From JAJDGF01 sp031549325 (lineage in GTDB: Bacteria > Bacillota > Clostridia > Christensenellales > Aristaeellaceae), in NCBI GenBank assembly GCA_031549325.1, contig JAVBQA010000031.1, positions 1-64,000 of the forward strand: DNA of 64,000 bases, given 5' to 3'. A program made the position numbers and the translations under genes. The notes under the pieces were generated by a model. It did no database searches and had not been told where the DNA came from. It was given only the letters and a program-made list of their open reading frames with translations. Below, in pieces: positions 8,846 through 17,366 of this stretch. Position 1 is the stretch's first letter. Each line of letters begins with the position of its first letter.

Positions 8846-9487
8846 TTACCGCATCTTCTCCTGCTTGACCTTCTTGTCGATGACATGGCGAGACGCCAGG
8901 GATTCAAAAATGTCTTTGGGTTCGATATCCATCTCCGCCATGAGCACCAGGCAGTGGTAAGTCAGGTCTGCCAGCTCGTAGACGGCCTCTGCCCGATCCC
9001 CGCCCTTTGCGCCGATGATGACCTCCGTGCACTCCTCGCCCACCTTTTTCAGAATCTTGTCAATGCCCTTGCCGAACAGGTACGTGGTGTAGCTACCCTC
9101 GACAGGGCATGATTTTCTGCCTTTGATCAACTCGTACAGCGCTTCGATCGAGAACGCGTTGCGCTCGCCGCTCTGATACAGCTCATCCTGAAAGCAGCTC
9201 TCGGTGCCGTTGTGGCAGGCCGGGCCGTCCTTGACGACCTCGATCAGCAGCGTGTCTCCGTCGCAATCGGCGAGCATGTTCACGATGTGCTGGCGGTTTC
9301 CGGACGTCTCGCCCTTTCGCCAAAGAGAATGACGGGAGCGGCTGTAAAAGCAGGTCGTTCCCTCTTCAATCGAAACCCGAAGACTCTCCCGGTTCATGTA
9401 CGCCATCATCAGCACGCGCTTGGAAAAGTAGTCCTGCACGATGGCGGGAATCAGCCCGTCCCCGTCGAATTTCAGCTGCTCAAACAT
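8846..9487 (-). CDS. hisIE: Bifunctional HisI-HisE (phosphoribosyl-AMP cyclohydrolase / phosphoribosyl-ATP pyrophosphatase)
   Basis: Steps 2 and 3 of histidine synthesis in one 213-residue cytoplasmic protein. The N-terminal cyclohydrolase has FYSRSRHSLWRKGETSGN and the metal-binding DCDGDTLL and GPACHNGTESCF. The C-terminal pyrophosphatase (from about residue 112) has the helical MazG-like EECTEVIIGAKG and YELADLTYH motifs. It is the last gene of the his operon, three bases after hisF. GGAGG lies nine bases before the ATG. I see no strong terminator after it. Confidence 0.97.
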   Translation of the reverse strand: MFEQLKFDGDGLIPAIVQDYFSKRVLMMAYMNRESLRVSIEEGTTCFYSRSRHSLWRKGETSGNRQHIVNMLADCDGDTLLIEVVKDGPACHNGTESCFQDELYQSGERNAFSIEALYELIKGRKSCPVEGSYTTYLFGKGIDKILKKVGEECTEVIIGAKGGDRAEAVYELADLTYHCLVLMAEMDIEPKDIFESLASRHVIDKKVKQEKMR

Positions 9488-9490
9488 GAA

Positions 9491-10252
9491 TCATACCCTC
9501 CTGACCAGAATGCCTTCCCTGTGCAAGTAGTCCTTCAGTTCCCGAATCGAGACCTCTTTTTTGTGAAAGATGGACGCCGCCAGCCCCGCGTCCACACCCG
9601 TGCAGGCGCGAAACAGCTCGGCAAAGTGTTCCATGTTGCCTGCGCCACCGCTGGCGACGACCGGAATGGACACCCGCTCGCACACCGCGTTCAGCAGCTC
9701 AATGTCAAATCCCCGCCGCACGCCGTCTGTGTCGATGCTGTTCAGCACCAGCTCGCCCGCGCCGCGACGCTGTCCGTCGCTCGCCCATTGCAGCGCATCG
9801 ATGCCGGTGTTCTCCCGTCCGCCTTTGGCGAACAGCCGGAATTGCCCGTCTACCCGCTTCACGTCCATCGACAGCACCACACACTGGTCTCCAAAGCGCT
9901 TGGCGGCCTCGTCGATCAGCCCGGGATTCGCGATCGCGCCCGAGTTGACGGACACCTTGTCCGCGCCCGCGCCCAGCACGCGGTCAAAGTCGGCGACTGT
10001 GTTGATGCCACCGCCCACCGTGAACGGGATGAACACCCGCTTGGCCGTCTCTCGCAGAATGTCGGTGAACAGCGCGCGCCCCTCGTGCGAGGCGGTGATG
10101 TCGTAGAATACCAGCTCGTCCGCACCGCTGTGGTTGTAGAAATCGGCCAGGGCGACCGGGTCGTCCACATCCTGGATGCCTTCGAAATTGACGCCCTTGA
10201 CCACCCGCCCGTCGCGAACGTCCAAGCAGGGGATGATTCGCTTGGTAATCAC
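9491..10252 (-). CDS. hisF: Imidazole glycerol phosphate synthase, cyclase subunit
   Basis: A 253-residue (beta/alpha)8 barrel. It begins MITKRIIPCLDVRDGRVVKG, with catalytic Asp11 (CLDV) and the second phosphate-site motifs VGGGI and ASGGAG; Asp in ITASHEGR is close to the usual second catalytic region. It uses ammonia from HisH to convert PRFAR into IGP and AICAR. Start overlaps the hisA stop by four bases. Confidence 0.97.
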   Translation of the reverse strand: MITKRIIPCLDVRDGRVVKGVNFEGIQDVDDPVALADFYNHSGADELVFYDITASHEGRALFTDILRETAKRVFIPFTVGGGINTVADFDRVLGAGADKVSVNSGAIANPGLIDEAAKRFGDQCVVLSMDVKRVDGQFRLFAKGGRENTGIDALQWASDGQRRGAGELVLNSIDTDGVRRGFDIELLNAVCERVSIPVVASGGAGNMEHFAELFRACTGVDAGLAASIFHKKEVSIRELKDYLHREGILVRRV

Positions 10253-10971
10253 TTTTTTACCTCCGCCAGCTTGATCGCCACGCCCAGATCCAGCAGTCCT
10301 TCATACAGCGCCTTGCCGATAACCGCGCCATAGACATTCAGTTTTCGGAGCGCCTTGATGTCCGCCTTGCCGCTGATGCCGCCGCTGGCGATGACATTCA
10401 GCCCGCCAATCTTGGCAAGCTCCCGATAGGCGCCAATATTGGTTCCCTGCATCATGCCGTCCTTGCCTATGTCCGTGTAGACCGCGGTGCCGATTCCCAT
10501 GTCGGGCAGCCTTGCCATGAAGTCCAATGCATCCCGATCGGTGACTTCGCGCCAGCCGTGAATGGCGACCTTCCCATCCTTGGCATCGACCGACGCGGCG
10601 ATCTGGCCCGGGTGCTTCGCGGCCAGCCGCTCCGCCAGCGCGGGCTGCTCCACCAACAGCGTGCCCAGAATGACCCGGGCGACGCCCGCGTCCAAATAGC
10701 GCTTCACGCTGTCCTCATCCCGGGCGCCGCCCCCCACCTGCGTGATCAGCCCGGAGCGCGCGATGGCCTTCTCGATCGCCTTCAAATTGACCTGGGTCCC
10801 GTCCTTGGCGGCGTCCAGATCCACCATGTGCAGGTGCGTCGCACCCTGTCCCTGAAAAGACTCCGCCACGAAGTCCGGCTCTCGGCTGTAGGTCTGCATG
10901 CGATCGTAATCGCCCTCGGTCAGCCTCACTACCTTGCCGCCGCGCAGATCAATCGCCGGAAAAATGATCAT
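10249..10971 (-). CDS. hisA: ProFAR isomerase
   Basis: A 240-residue TIM barrel catalysing the Amadori rearrangement of ProFAR to PRFAR. It begins MIIFPAIDLRGGKVVRL with catalytic Asp8, and later shows VGGGARD and YTDIGKDGMMQGTN, the second catalytic Asp region. The ATG at 10971 overlaps the hisH stop (TGATG); a TTG three bases earlier is less likely. It is homologous to HisF and precedes it, as in most his operons. Confidence 0.97.
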   Translation of the reverse strand: MIIFPAIDLRGGKVVRLTEGDYDRMQTYSREPDFVAESFQGQGATHLHMVDLDAAKDGTQVNLKAIEKAIARSGLITQVGGGARDEDSVKRYLDAGVARVILGTLLVEQPALAERLAAKHPGQIAASVDAKDGKVAIHGWREVTDRDALDFMARLPDMGIGTAVYTDIGKDGMMQGTNIGAYRELAKIGGLNVIASGGISGKADIKALRKLNVYGAVIGKALYEGLLDLGVAIKLAEVKK

Positions 10972-11588
10972 CAAAACGCCTCGCTTTCCGCAAATGCGCG
11001 CAGAATGGTCAGCCCTACGCCGCCGCTCTTCTCCGGGTGAAACTGCGCGCCCATCACATTGCCGCGCTGCACCAGGCCCGGGATCTGGATGCCGTATTCA
11101 CTGGACGCAACCAGCGCGTCGCCAATCCCTTTGGCATAGTACGAGTGCACATAATAGACGCAGTCGCCAGGGTGAATGCCCTTGGTCAACGGGGATTCGC
11201 GGTGAATGTCAAGCGCATTCCAGCCGATGTGCGGCACCTTGAGCGGCACCCGCAGATCCTCCCTGATTTGGCAGATCTCGCCGGTTAGCAGCCCCAACCC
11301 CTGATGTTCCCCATACTCGCGGCTCTTCTCAAACAGCAGCTGCATGCCAAGGCAAATGCCCATCACCGGCGCACCGGCGCGCGCGCGCTCGATGACCAGT
11401 CGCCCAAGCCCGGTTTTGTTCAGCCGCCCAATGGCGTCGCGAAACGCGCCCACGCCAGGCAGGATCAGCTTGTCGGCGGCCATGATCCGCTCCGGGTCGC
11501 CCGTCACGACGTGTTCCGCGCCGACAAACGCGAGCGAATTGCTCAGCGAACCCAAATTCCCCACGCCATAGTTGATGACTGCGATCAT
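10971..11588 (-). CDS. hisH: Imidazole glycerol phosphate synthase, glutaminase subunit
   Basis: A 205-residue class I glutamine amidotransferase. Nucleophile motif is GICLGMQLLF, and His/Glu lie in GAQFHPEKS. It supplies ammonia to HisF through the barrel. Start overlaps the hisB stop by four bases, so hisB-hisH-hisA-hisF are all translationally coupled. Confidence 0.97.
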   Translation of the reverse strand: MIAVINYGVGNLGSLSNSLAFVGAEHVVTGDPERIMAADKLILPGVGAFRDAIGRLNKTGLGRLVIERARAGAPVMGICLGMQLLFEKSREYGEHQGLGLLTGEICQIREDLRVPLKVPHIGWNALDIHRESPLTKGIHPGDCVYYVHSYYAKGIGDALVASSEYGIQIPGLVQRGNVMGAQFHPEKSGGVGLTILRAFAESEAF

Positions 11589-12175
11589 ACAAGCGTTCCC
11601 TTCGAGGAATTTGCGCGGCCGTTCAGCGCCGGATCCATGGCCACGGCTTGCTTCAGCGCCCGGCCCAGTCCCTTGAAGCAGGCCTCCAGAATGTGATGCG
11701 CGTTTTCCCCCGCCAGCATCTTGAAATGCAACGTGCAGCCGAGATTGCGGGTTAAGGCATAAAAGAACTCCTTCCCAAGCTCCGTGTCGAAGCCACCCAC
11801 CTTAAAGGCGCTCAGCTGGACATCGAAATTCAGGTGCGAACGCCCGCTGATGTCCAGCGCGACCATCACCAGCGCCTCATCCATCGGCAGCAGAAAGCTG
11901 CCGTAGCGCGCGATGCCCGCCTTGTCTCCAAGCGCGTCAGAGATCGCCTTCCCGAGCGCGATGCCCACGTCCTCGACGGAGTGGTGCGCGTCCACGTCGG
12001 TGTCGCCCTTGCAGGAGAGCATCAGGTCGACGCCGCTGTGGAACGCAAGAAGCTCCAGCATATGGTTTAAAAAACCCACGCCGCTGTCCACCTGCGCGTT
12101 GCCTTTGCCGTCCAGGTTTAGTTTCAGCTCAATCTGAGTTTCCCTGGTTTTTCTCGAAACGGATGCTACCCTCAT
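11585..12175 (-). CDS. hisB: Imidazoleglycerol-phosphate dehydratase
   Basis: Monofunctional HisB of 196 residues; the phosphatase domain seen in enterobacterial HisB is absent, so histidinol-phosphate phosphatase must be encoded elsewhere. Manganese ligands lie in the duplicated motifs GFLNHMLELLAFHS / DAHHSVEDVGI and RNLGCTLHFKM / NAHHILEACFK. The ATG at 12175 is chosen because GGAGG lies five bases upstream and the hisC stop is one base away; a longer start at 12190 would overlap hisC. Confidence 0.96.
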   Translation of the reverse strand: MRVASVSRKTRETQIELKLNLDGKGNAQVDSGVGFLNHMLELLAFHSGVDLMLSCKGDTDVDAHHSVEDVGIALGKAISDALGDKAGIARYGSFLLPMDEALVMVALDISGRSHLNFDVQLSAFKVGGFDTELGKEFFYALTRNLGCTLHFKMLAGENAHHILEACFKGLGRALKQAVAMDPALNGRANSSKGTLV

Positions 12176-12176
12176 G

Positions 12177-13232
12177 CTATCCTCCAACAATCTCTGCTGT
12201 GGCGTCGATCAACGCCCGCATCTGCTCCATGCTGCCGATGCTGATGCGCGCGTAATCCCGGATTCTGTCCTTGTCAAACCAGCGCACCAGAATGTTCCGC
12301 GCTCGAAGGGCTTGCACATAATCCCGTGCGCCGATGTTGCACGGCTTCGCGAAAACAAAGTTGGCGCAGGACGGCAGCACCACAAACCCAAGTTTGGTCA
12401 GTTCCGCCGATGTATAGTCTCGCGCGTTGATGACCCGATCGCGCGTCCAGCGGAAATACTCCGGATCGCGCACCGACGCCGCTCCCGCGATCTGGGTCAG
12501 GCTGTTCACGTTGTAGGGATTGATGGCGAAGCGCATCTTGTCCAGATCCTGAATCAGCGCCGGCTGCCCAACGGCAAACCCGAGCCTGGCGCCCGCCATC
12601 TGGCGGGATTTCGAGAACGTGCGCGCGACCAACAGGTTTTCATATTTATCCACCAACGGCAGCGCGCTCTCGCCGCCAAAATCCACATACGCCTCATCGA
12701 TCAGCACAACCCGGTCGGGGTTGGCCTGCAAAATCTGCTCAATGCCGGCGCGCGGCATGGCGATGCCGGTGGGCGCGTTTGGGTTGGCCAGGACGACCAT
12801 CCTGTCGTTGCCCGCGTAATCTTCCGGATCGACGGAAAAGTCATCACGCAGCGGCTTTGCCTCAAAAGGGATACCGATCAGCTCGGCCCACACCGGGTAA
12901 AACCCATAGGTGATGTCCGGGAAACGGGCTCCGCTGCCGCCAAACGCCAGCATCGCGAAATAGAGGATCTCATCCGAGCCGTTGCCCGTGATAAGCATGT
13001 CCTTGCCGACGTCCAAGTCCTCAGACAGCGCTTGGATCAAATCCGTGGCGCTGAGATCCGAATACAGCCGCAGGCGCTCAACTTGCAATTTGTTCACCGC
13101 TTCCATCACCATGGGTGACGGCGGAAACGGGCTCTCATTGGTGTTCAGTTTGATGAGCGAAGCATTCTTCGGCTGCTCGCCCGGCACATACGCCGAAAAA
13201 GCCGCCAGCCGCTCGTTCAGAAACCGGCTCAT
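12177..13232 (-). CDS. hisC: Histidinol-phosphate aminotransferase
   Basis: A 351-residue fold-type I PLP enzyme converting imidazole acetol phosphate to histidinol phosphate with glutamate. Visible motifs are KLNTNESPFPPSP near the N-terminus, NPNAPTG, the Asp-containing VVLIDEAYVDF, and the PLP lysine in FSKSRQMAGARLGF. The final Arg region RISIGSMEQM binds substrate carboxylate/phosphate. It overlaps hisD by four bases. Confidence 0.96.
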   Translation of the reverse strand: MSRFLNERLAAFSAYVPGEQPKNASLIKLNTNESPFPPSPMVMEAVNKLQVERLRLYSDLSATDLIQALSEDLDVGKDMLITGNGSDEILYFAMLAFGGSGARFPDITYGFYPVWAELIGIPFEAKPLRDDFSVDPEDYAGNDRMVVLANPNAPTGIAMPRAGIEQILQANPDRVVLIDEAYVDFGGESALPLVDKYENLLVARTFSKSRQMAGARLGFAVGQPALIQDLDKMRFAINPYNVNSLTQIAGAASVRDPEYFRWTRDRVINARDYTSAELTKLGFVVLPSCANFVFAKPCNIGARDYVQALRARNILVRWFDKDRIRDYARISIGSMEQMRALIDATAEIVGG

Positions 13233-14518
13233 TCCTCATCGCCCCCTTCGAAGCGGATGCCCACCGAGTTCGCGTGGGCGGTCAGCCCTTCGGACGCGGC
13301 AAACCACATCACGTCGTCCTTCACCGTGCGCAGCGCATCCTTGGTGTAGCAGACAAATTGCGATTTCTTCACGAAGTCGTCCACCGACAGCGGCGAGGAA
13401 AACCGCGCCGTGCCGCTGGTGGGCAGCGTGTGGTTGGGCCCGGCGAAGTAATCGCCCAACGCTTCGGGCGTGTGCCGCCCCAGGAACACCGAGCCCGCGC
13501 TTTTCACCATGCCCAGGAACTGGAATGGCTCATCCAGCATCAGCTCCAGATGCTCGGGCGCGATGGTGTTCGCGATGTCGATAGCCTGCCGAACATTCGC
13601 CACCAGGATGATCCTGCCGTTGTCGTCGATGGATGCGCGCGCGATCGGATTGCGCTCCAGTGCGGCCAGTTGCCGTTCGATCTCCGCCTGCACGGCGACG
13701 GCCAGGGCTTGGCTGTCCGTCAGCAAAATCGCGCTGGCATTTTTGTCGTGCTCGGCTTGGGACAGCAGATCCGCCGCGATGTGCGATGGGTTCGACTGCC
13801 CGTCCGCCACGATCAGGATCTCGCTGGGCCCGGCGATCATATCGATGTCCACCTGCCCGAACACGCGCCGCTTTGCCGTGGCCACGTACACATTGCCCGG
13901 GCCGACGATCTTGTCCACGCGCGGCACCGACTGGGTGCCGTAGGCCAGCGCAGCGATGGCCTGCGCGCCGCCGCACCTGACGACTGTGTCCACGGCGCAT
14001 ACTTTTGCGGCGGCCAGAATCTGCGGGTTGATCTCGCCGTCCTTCCCCGGCGGCGTGGCGATGATCAGCTCGCCAACCCCTGCCAACCTGGCGGGCACCG
14101 CGTTCATCAAAACGCTGGACGGATAGCACGCCGTGCCCCCCGGCACATACAGCCCGACCTTCTCCAACGGGATCACCCGTTGTCCCAGCGTGATGCCCGG
14201 TCGCTCTGACACGACAAAGCTCTGGCGGATTTGCCGCCTGTGGAAATCCTCAATGTTGGCGCGCGCCCGCTGCAGCATCCGGATGTACTCGGGATCCATG
14301 CGCGCATAGGCCGCGTCGATTTCCGCGCGAGGCACCAAAATCGCATCCGGCGCCGCGCCGTCAAACTTTTGGGCATACTTGACCAGCGCCGCGTCGCCCT
14401 CTTTGCGCACGCTGGCGATGATCTCATCCACCGCCCGCTCGACGGCGTTGTCCCGCTCAATTTCGGGCGACTTGAAGTCCTCGGGTTTCAGCGCCTCCGC
14501 GCGCAAGATTCTAATCAT
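13229..14518 (-). CDS. hisD: Histidinol dehydrogenase
   Basis: A 429-residue zinc enzyme performing the last two oxidations to histidine. Visible are LYVPGGTACYPSSVLMNAVPA, VRCGGAQAIAALAYGT, the zinc-site QAEHDKNASAIL and PNHTLPTSGTARFSSPL. The start at 14518 has GGAGG six to seven bases upstream and overlaps the end of hisZG by eight bases; an alternative start at 14554 lies deeper in hisZG and lacks a good ribosome-binding site. Confidence 0.96.
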   Translation of the reverse strand: MIRILRAEALKPEDFKSPEIERDNAVERAVDEIIASVRKEGDAALVKYAQKFDGAAPDAILVPRAEIDAAYARMDPEYIRMLQRARANIEDFHRRQIRQSFVVSERPGITLGQRVIPLEKVGLYVPGGTACYPSSVLMNAVPARLAGVGELIIATPPGKDGEINPQILAAAKVCAVDTVVRCGGAQAIAALAYGTQSVPRVDKIVGPGNVYVATAKRRVFGQVDIDMIAGPSEILIVADGQSNPSHIAADLLSQAEHDKNASAILLTDSQALAVAVQAEIERQLAALERNPIARASIDDNGRIILVANVRQAIDIANTIAPEHLELMLDEPFQFLGMVKSAGSVFLGRHTPEALGDYFAGPNHTLPTSGTARFSSPLSVDDFVKKSQFVCYTKDALRTVKDDVMWFAASEGLTAHANSVGIRFEGGDEE

Positions 14519-16085
14519 CTTTCGCCTCCCCAAGCGCCCGCTGGATCTGCTCAATCTGCGCGCGCTTGAACATATAACATGCCTTGTTGGCGATCAACCG
14601 CGCGGAGATGGGCATGATCGTGTTGATCACCGACAGGTCATTTTCAACCAGCGTTTTGCCGGATTCCACGATGTCAACGATCACGTCAGATAGCCCCAGG
14701 ATCGGCGCCAGCTCGATGGAGCCGTTCAGCTTGATGATCTCGATCTCGCGATTGATGGAGGCATAGTACGCCTTGGCCGCATTGGCGAACTTCGTCGCCA
14801 CCCTAAGCACCCGGTCATGATCCTCGACGTAGCCGTTCCTTGCCGCCACGCACAACCTGCACACGCCGATTCCCATGTCCAGCAGCTCGTAAACGTCGGG
14901 CGAGGCGTCCGCCAGGATGTCCTTGCCCACCACGCCCAGGTCAGCCGCGCCGTGCTCCACGTAGATTGCCACGTCCGATGGCTTCACCAGCAGGTATCGC
15001 ACGCCGCGCTCCGGGTTTTCAAACACCAGCTTGCGGTTGTCGTCGTAGATCGCGCTACAGTCGTAGCCGATCTTGGAGAACTTCTCGTACACCTGATCGC
15101 CCAGCCGACCCTTGGGCAGCGCGACAGTCAGCACCTGCCGCATGTCGGGCTTTTCGGCCTCCGGCGTCTGCGCCATATCCAGCTCGTTCAGGTACACCGC
15201 GAACCCAATGGCGTCCAGTTCCCGACCAAACTTTTTCAGCAAATTGCCATATTCTCCGCCCGCCAGCACCACGCGCGCAACGCCTGGCACATACCCGCGA
15301 AAAGCGATGCCCGAGTAGTAGTCGATGTCTGAGATCAGCGAAAAATCCAGCGCCAGATTGTCCCCGCCCTGGATTTGTTCGTAGAGCTTCGCCAGCTGGT
15401 CCAGCGCCTGGTTCATGCCGGGCGCGATGGCCAGCTCCCTGGCGCGAGCCAGCGTCTCCGTGAACGGCCCGCTCAGCGAAATCACGCTTCCCAGCAGTTT
15501 CGCGGCGGCCCCCGAAACGCCCATTGCGCCGGCCACACTCAAAAGCTCGCCCTGGTTCTTGCCCGCGATGCACTCGATCAGCGCGTGGCGCTGGCTCTGC
15601 TCAATTGACAGGCTGTCCAGAAGCGATAGCACAAACCCGATGTGGGAAAGCTGCATCACAGCATGCTCGTCGATCTGGGCCAGCGTTTGCAGGGCTAGTG
15701 AGACCACCTCGGCATAGTCTGAAACGCCCAGCCGCCCGATGCACTCCAGCCCCAGCTGATTGATTTCTTTATACGCCTTGCTGGCCTCATCTAGGCGGTA
15801 CACGTTCTCGATGTAATAGAAACGCTCCGTGTTGTCAGGCGTCGCGCGTGTGTTCTTGGCGATGGACAGCGTCACATCCGGCTTCAGCGCCAACACGCGA
15901 CCGTCCATGTCCTGGAAGGTGATGATGTGGCGGCTCTTCAGGAAATTTTTGTTGCTCAGATACAGGTCGTACTCCTCGAACTGGCTCATGCGGTATTTCT
16001 TGTAGCCGTTTCGCTCGTAAAGACCACGCAGATTCAGCGTCACGCGCTCTCCCTTGCGCAGGAACGACAGCCCATTCGCGCTCAT
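14511..16085 (-). CDS. hisZG: HisZ-HisG fusion: ATP phosphoribosyltransferase, regulatory and catalytic parts
   Basis: First committed step of histidine synthesis (ATP plus PRPP). One uninterrupted 524-residue frame encodes both subunits that are usually separate. Residues ~1-310 are the HisRS-like regulatory HisZ: FLRKGERVTLNLRGLYERNGY, MDGRVLALKPDVTLSIAKN, and DIDYYSGIAFRGYVPG. After a short linker with DMRQ, residue 319 starts a complete short-form HisG (LTVALPKGRLGDQVYEKF, LVKPSDVAIYVEHGAADLGVVGKD, and the PRPP loop VESGKTLVEN). The start at 16085 lies about 25 bases after the predicted transcription start; longer starts at 16118 and 16145 fall within or upstream of the promoter. Histidine feedback through HisZ would be built in. 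Confidence 0.93.
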   Translation of the reverse strand: MSANGLSFLRKGERVTLNLRGLYERNGYKKYRMSQFEEYDLYLSNKNFLKSRHIITFQDMDGRVLALKPDVTLSIAKNTRATPDNTERFYYIENVYRLDEASKAYKEINQLGLECIGRLGVSDYAEVVSLALQTLAQIDEHAVMQLSHIGFVLSLLDSLSIEQSQRHALIECIAGKNQGELLSVAGAMGVSGAAAKLLGSVISLSGPFTETLARARELAIAPGMNQALDQLAKLYEQIQGGDNLALDFSLISDIDYYSGIAFRGYVPGVARVVLAGGEYGNLLKKFGRELDAIGFAVYLNELDMAQTPEAEKPDMRQVLTVALPKGRLGDQVYEKFSKIGYDCSAIYDDNRKLVFENPERGVRYLLVKPSDVAIYVEHGAADLGVVGKDILADASPDVYELLDMGIGVCRLCVAARNGYVEDHDRVLRVATKFANAAKAYYASINREIEIIKLNGSIELAPILGLSDVIVDIVESGKTLVENDLSVINTIMPISARLIANKACYMFKRAQIEQIQRALGEAKDD

Positions 16086-16116
16086 CTCATCACTTCCTAA
16101 ACCTGGATTTGCATCC

Positions 16117-16145
16117 ATTATCAGGAATTTGCTTCGATTTGTCAA
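16117..16145 (-). promoter_or_regulatory. Promoter of the histidine operon
   Basis: On the minus strand a perfect TTGACA (16140-16145) and GATAAT (16117-16122) are 17 bases apart. Transcription should start near 16110. No T-box or his-leader peptide is visible in the ~25-base leader, so control is probably by a repressor at the adjacent palindrome. Confidence 0.85.
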
Positions 16146-16148
16146 GTT

Positions 16149-16172
16149 AATACTTTACTATAATAAAGTATT
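16149..16172. promoter_or_regulatory. Perfect AT-rich palindrome between divergent his and azl promoters
   Basis: AATACTTTA at 16149-16157 and TAAAGTATT at 16164-16172 form a perfect 9-base dyad with a 6-base centre. Four or fewer bases separate it from each -35 box (16145 on the minus side, 16176 on the plus side). This is the expected position of a shared operator. The binding protein is not identified; a HisR/YerC-type (TrpR family) repressor is one candidate (inference). Confidence 0.7.
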
Positions 16173-16175
16173 GAG

Positions 16176-16204
16176 TTGAAATCTTGAATTTTATGCCGTA
16201 TAAT
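16176..16204 (+). promoter_or_regulatory. Promoter of azlCD
   Basis: TTGAAA (16176-16181) and a perfect TATAAT (16199-16204) with a 17-base spacer, about 33 bases before the azlC ATG. Confidence 0.82.
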
Positions 16205-16236
16205 GGATGCATTCTGGCTGTACAAACGGAGGACGC

Positions 16237-16932
16237 ATGGACAAACGCACGCTCAAGGCTGCCTTTCCGCACACGATTCCTGTGCTGACGGGCTATCTGT
16301 TTCTCGGCATGGCCTACGGCATCTACATGCAAAGCAAAGGTTTCTCGTTCATATTCCCCATGCTCATCAGCGTGTTCGTGTTCGCGGGCTCGATGCAGTT
16401 CGTGATGGTGAACCTGCTGATGGGCGCGTTTTCGCCGCTGAATGCGCTGCTGCTGACGCTGATGGTCAATGCGCGCCACTTGTTTTACGGCGTGGCGATG
16501 CTGAACCGCTATCGGGACGCGGGCCGCTACAAGCCGTACATGATCTTCGGCCTGACAGACGAGACCTTCTCGGTGAACGTGTCCGCCGAGCCGCCCAAGG
16601 GCGTTGACCCCCAGAGGTTCATGTTTTGTGTTACGCTGCTGGACCAGTGCTATTGGGTGCTGGGCGCCACGCTAGGCGGACTGATGGGTTCGCTGATTCA
16701 GATCAACACACAGGGCATAGATTTCGTGATGACCGCGTTATTTTGCGTGATCTTTCTTGAGCAGTGGCTCACCAGCAAGGCGCATATCAGCGCTGTCATC
16801 GGCGTGGGCGCGTCTGTCGTCTGCTTGCTGGCATTTGGAAAACACAGCTTTATTCTGCCTGCCATGGCGCTCATCCTGGTGCTGCTTACGCTGCTCAGAA
16901 GACCGCTTTCGCGAGAGGAGGGCCGCGCATGA
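16237..16932 (+). CDS. azlC: AzlC-type amino acid exporter, large subunit
   Basis: A 231-residue integral membrane protein. The N-terminus (AAFPHTIPVLTGYLFLGMAYGIYMQSKG) is characteristic of AzlC/YgaZ, and several hydrophobic helices follow. AzlCD-type pairs export branched-chain amino acids or analogues. GGAGG precedes the ATG at 16237. It is divergent from the his operon with a shared palindrome, so in this organism the pair may export histidine or be co-regulated with its synthesis (inference; AzlCD-family export of histidine-like compounds is known for some members, but substrate cannot be read from sequence). Confidence 0.9.
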   Translation: MDKRTLKAAFPHTIPVLTGYLFLGMAYGIYMQSKGFSFIFPMLISVFVFAGSMQFVMVNLLMGAFSPLNALLLTLMVNARHLFYGVAMLNRYRDAGRYKPYMIFGLTDETFSVNVSAEPPKGVDPQRFMFCVTLLDQCYWVLGATLGGLMGSLIQINTQGIDFVMTALFCVIFLEQWLTSKAHISAVIGVGASVVCLLAFGKHSFILPAMALILVLLTLLRRPLSREEGRA

Positions 16933-17264
16933 ACATGAGCTTGCCCGAAGCGGCCATCACCATCGCCATCTGCGCGCTGGCCACCGCCGCCACGCGGTTC
17001 CTGCCGTTCCTGCTGTTCCCAGCCGGGCGCAAAACGCCCGCCTATGTCAGCTATCTAGGGCGCGTGCTGCCCTACGCGGTGATCGGTCTGCTGATCGTTT
17101 ACTGCCTGAGATCCGTAGACCTTGCCTTACCTTCCCGGTGGGCTCCCGAGGCGGTCTCTATTGCCATCATCTGCGCCGTTCACGCTTGGAAGCGCAACGT
17201 GCTGCTTTCCATCGCCCTGGGCACAGCCCTCTACATGATTCTCATCCAAGTCGTATTCGCATAA
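16929..17264 (+). CDS. azlD: AzlD-type amino acid exporter, small subunit
   Basis: A 111-residue membrane protein with about four helices (AAITIAICALATAATRFLPFLLF, VLPYAVIGLLIVYCL, and a C-terminal helix ending ILIQVVFA). The motif TRFLPFLLFP and the overall size match AzlD/YgaH. Its ATG overlaps the azlC stop as ATGA. It forms the transport complex with AzlC. Confidence 0.9.
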   Translation: MNMSLPEAAITIAICALATAATRFLPFLLFPAGRKTPAYVSYLGRVLPYAVIGLLIVYCLRSVDLALPSRWAPEAVSIAIICAVHAWKRNVLLSIALGTALYMILIQVVFA

Positions 17265-17267
17265 GCG

Positions 17268-17327
17268 AAGAGGCACATTTTCATGCGCCTCTTGTCTGAT
17301 GCGATTGCCAAGGGACACGCCCCTTGG
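17268..17327. terminator. Two short hairpins between convergent azlD and merR genes
   Basis: AAGAGGC (17268-17274) pairs with GCCTCTT (17287-17293), and CCAAGGG (17308-17314) with CCCTTGG (17321-17327). Neither has a strong T tract. They lie where azlD (plus) and the MerR gene (minus) converge, so a terminator role is plausible but weakly supported. Confidence 0.35.
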
Positions 17328-17366
17328 GCAGGGATCTCAGGAGGCATCGCCCCCGATTTTCCCTCG

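Noticed and set aside
16085..16240. T-box or histidine leader-peptide attenuator before the his operon
   Set aside because: Only about 25 bases separate the predicted transcription start from the ATG; no run of His codons or T-box sequence is visible.
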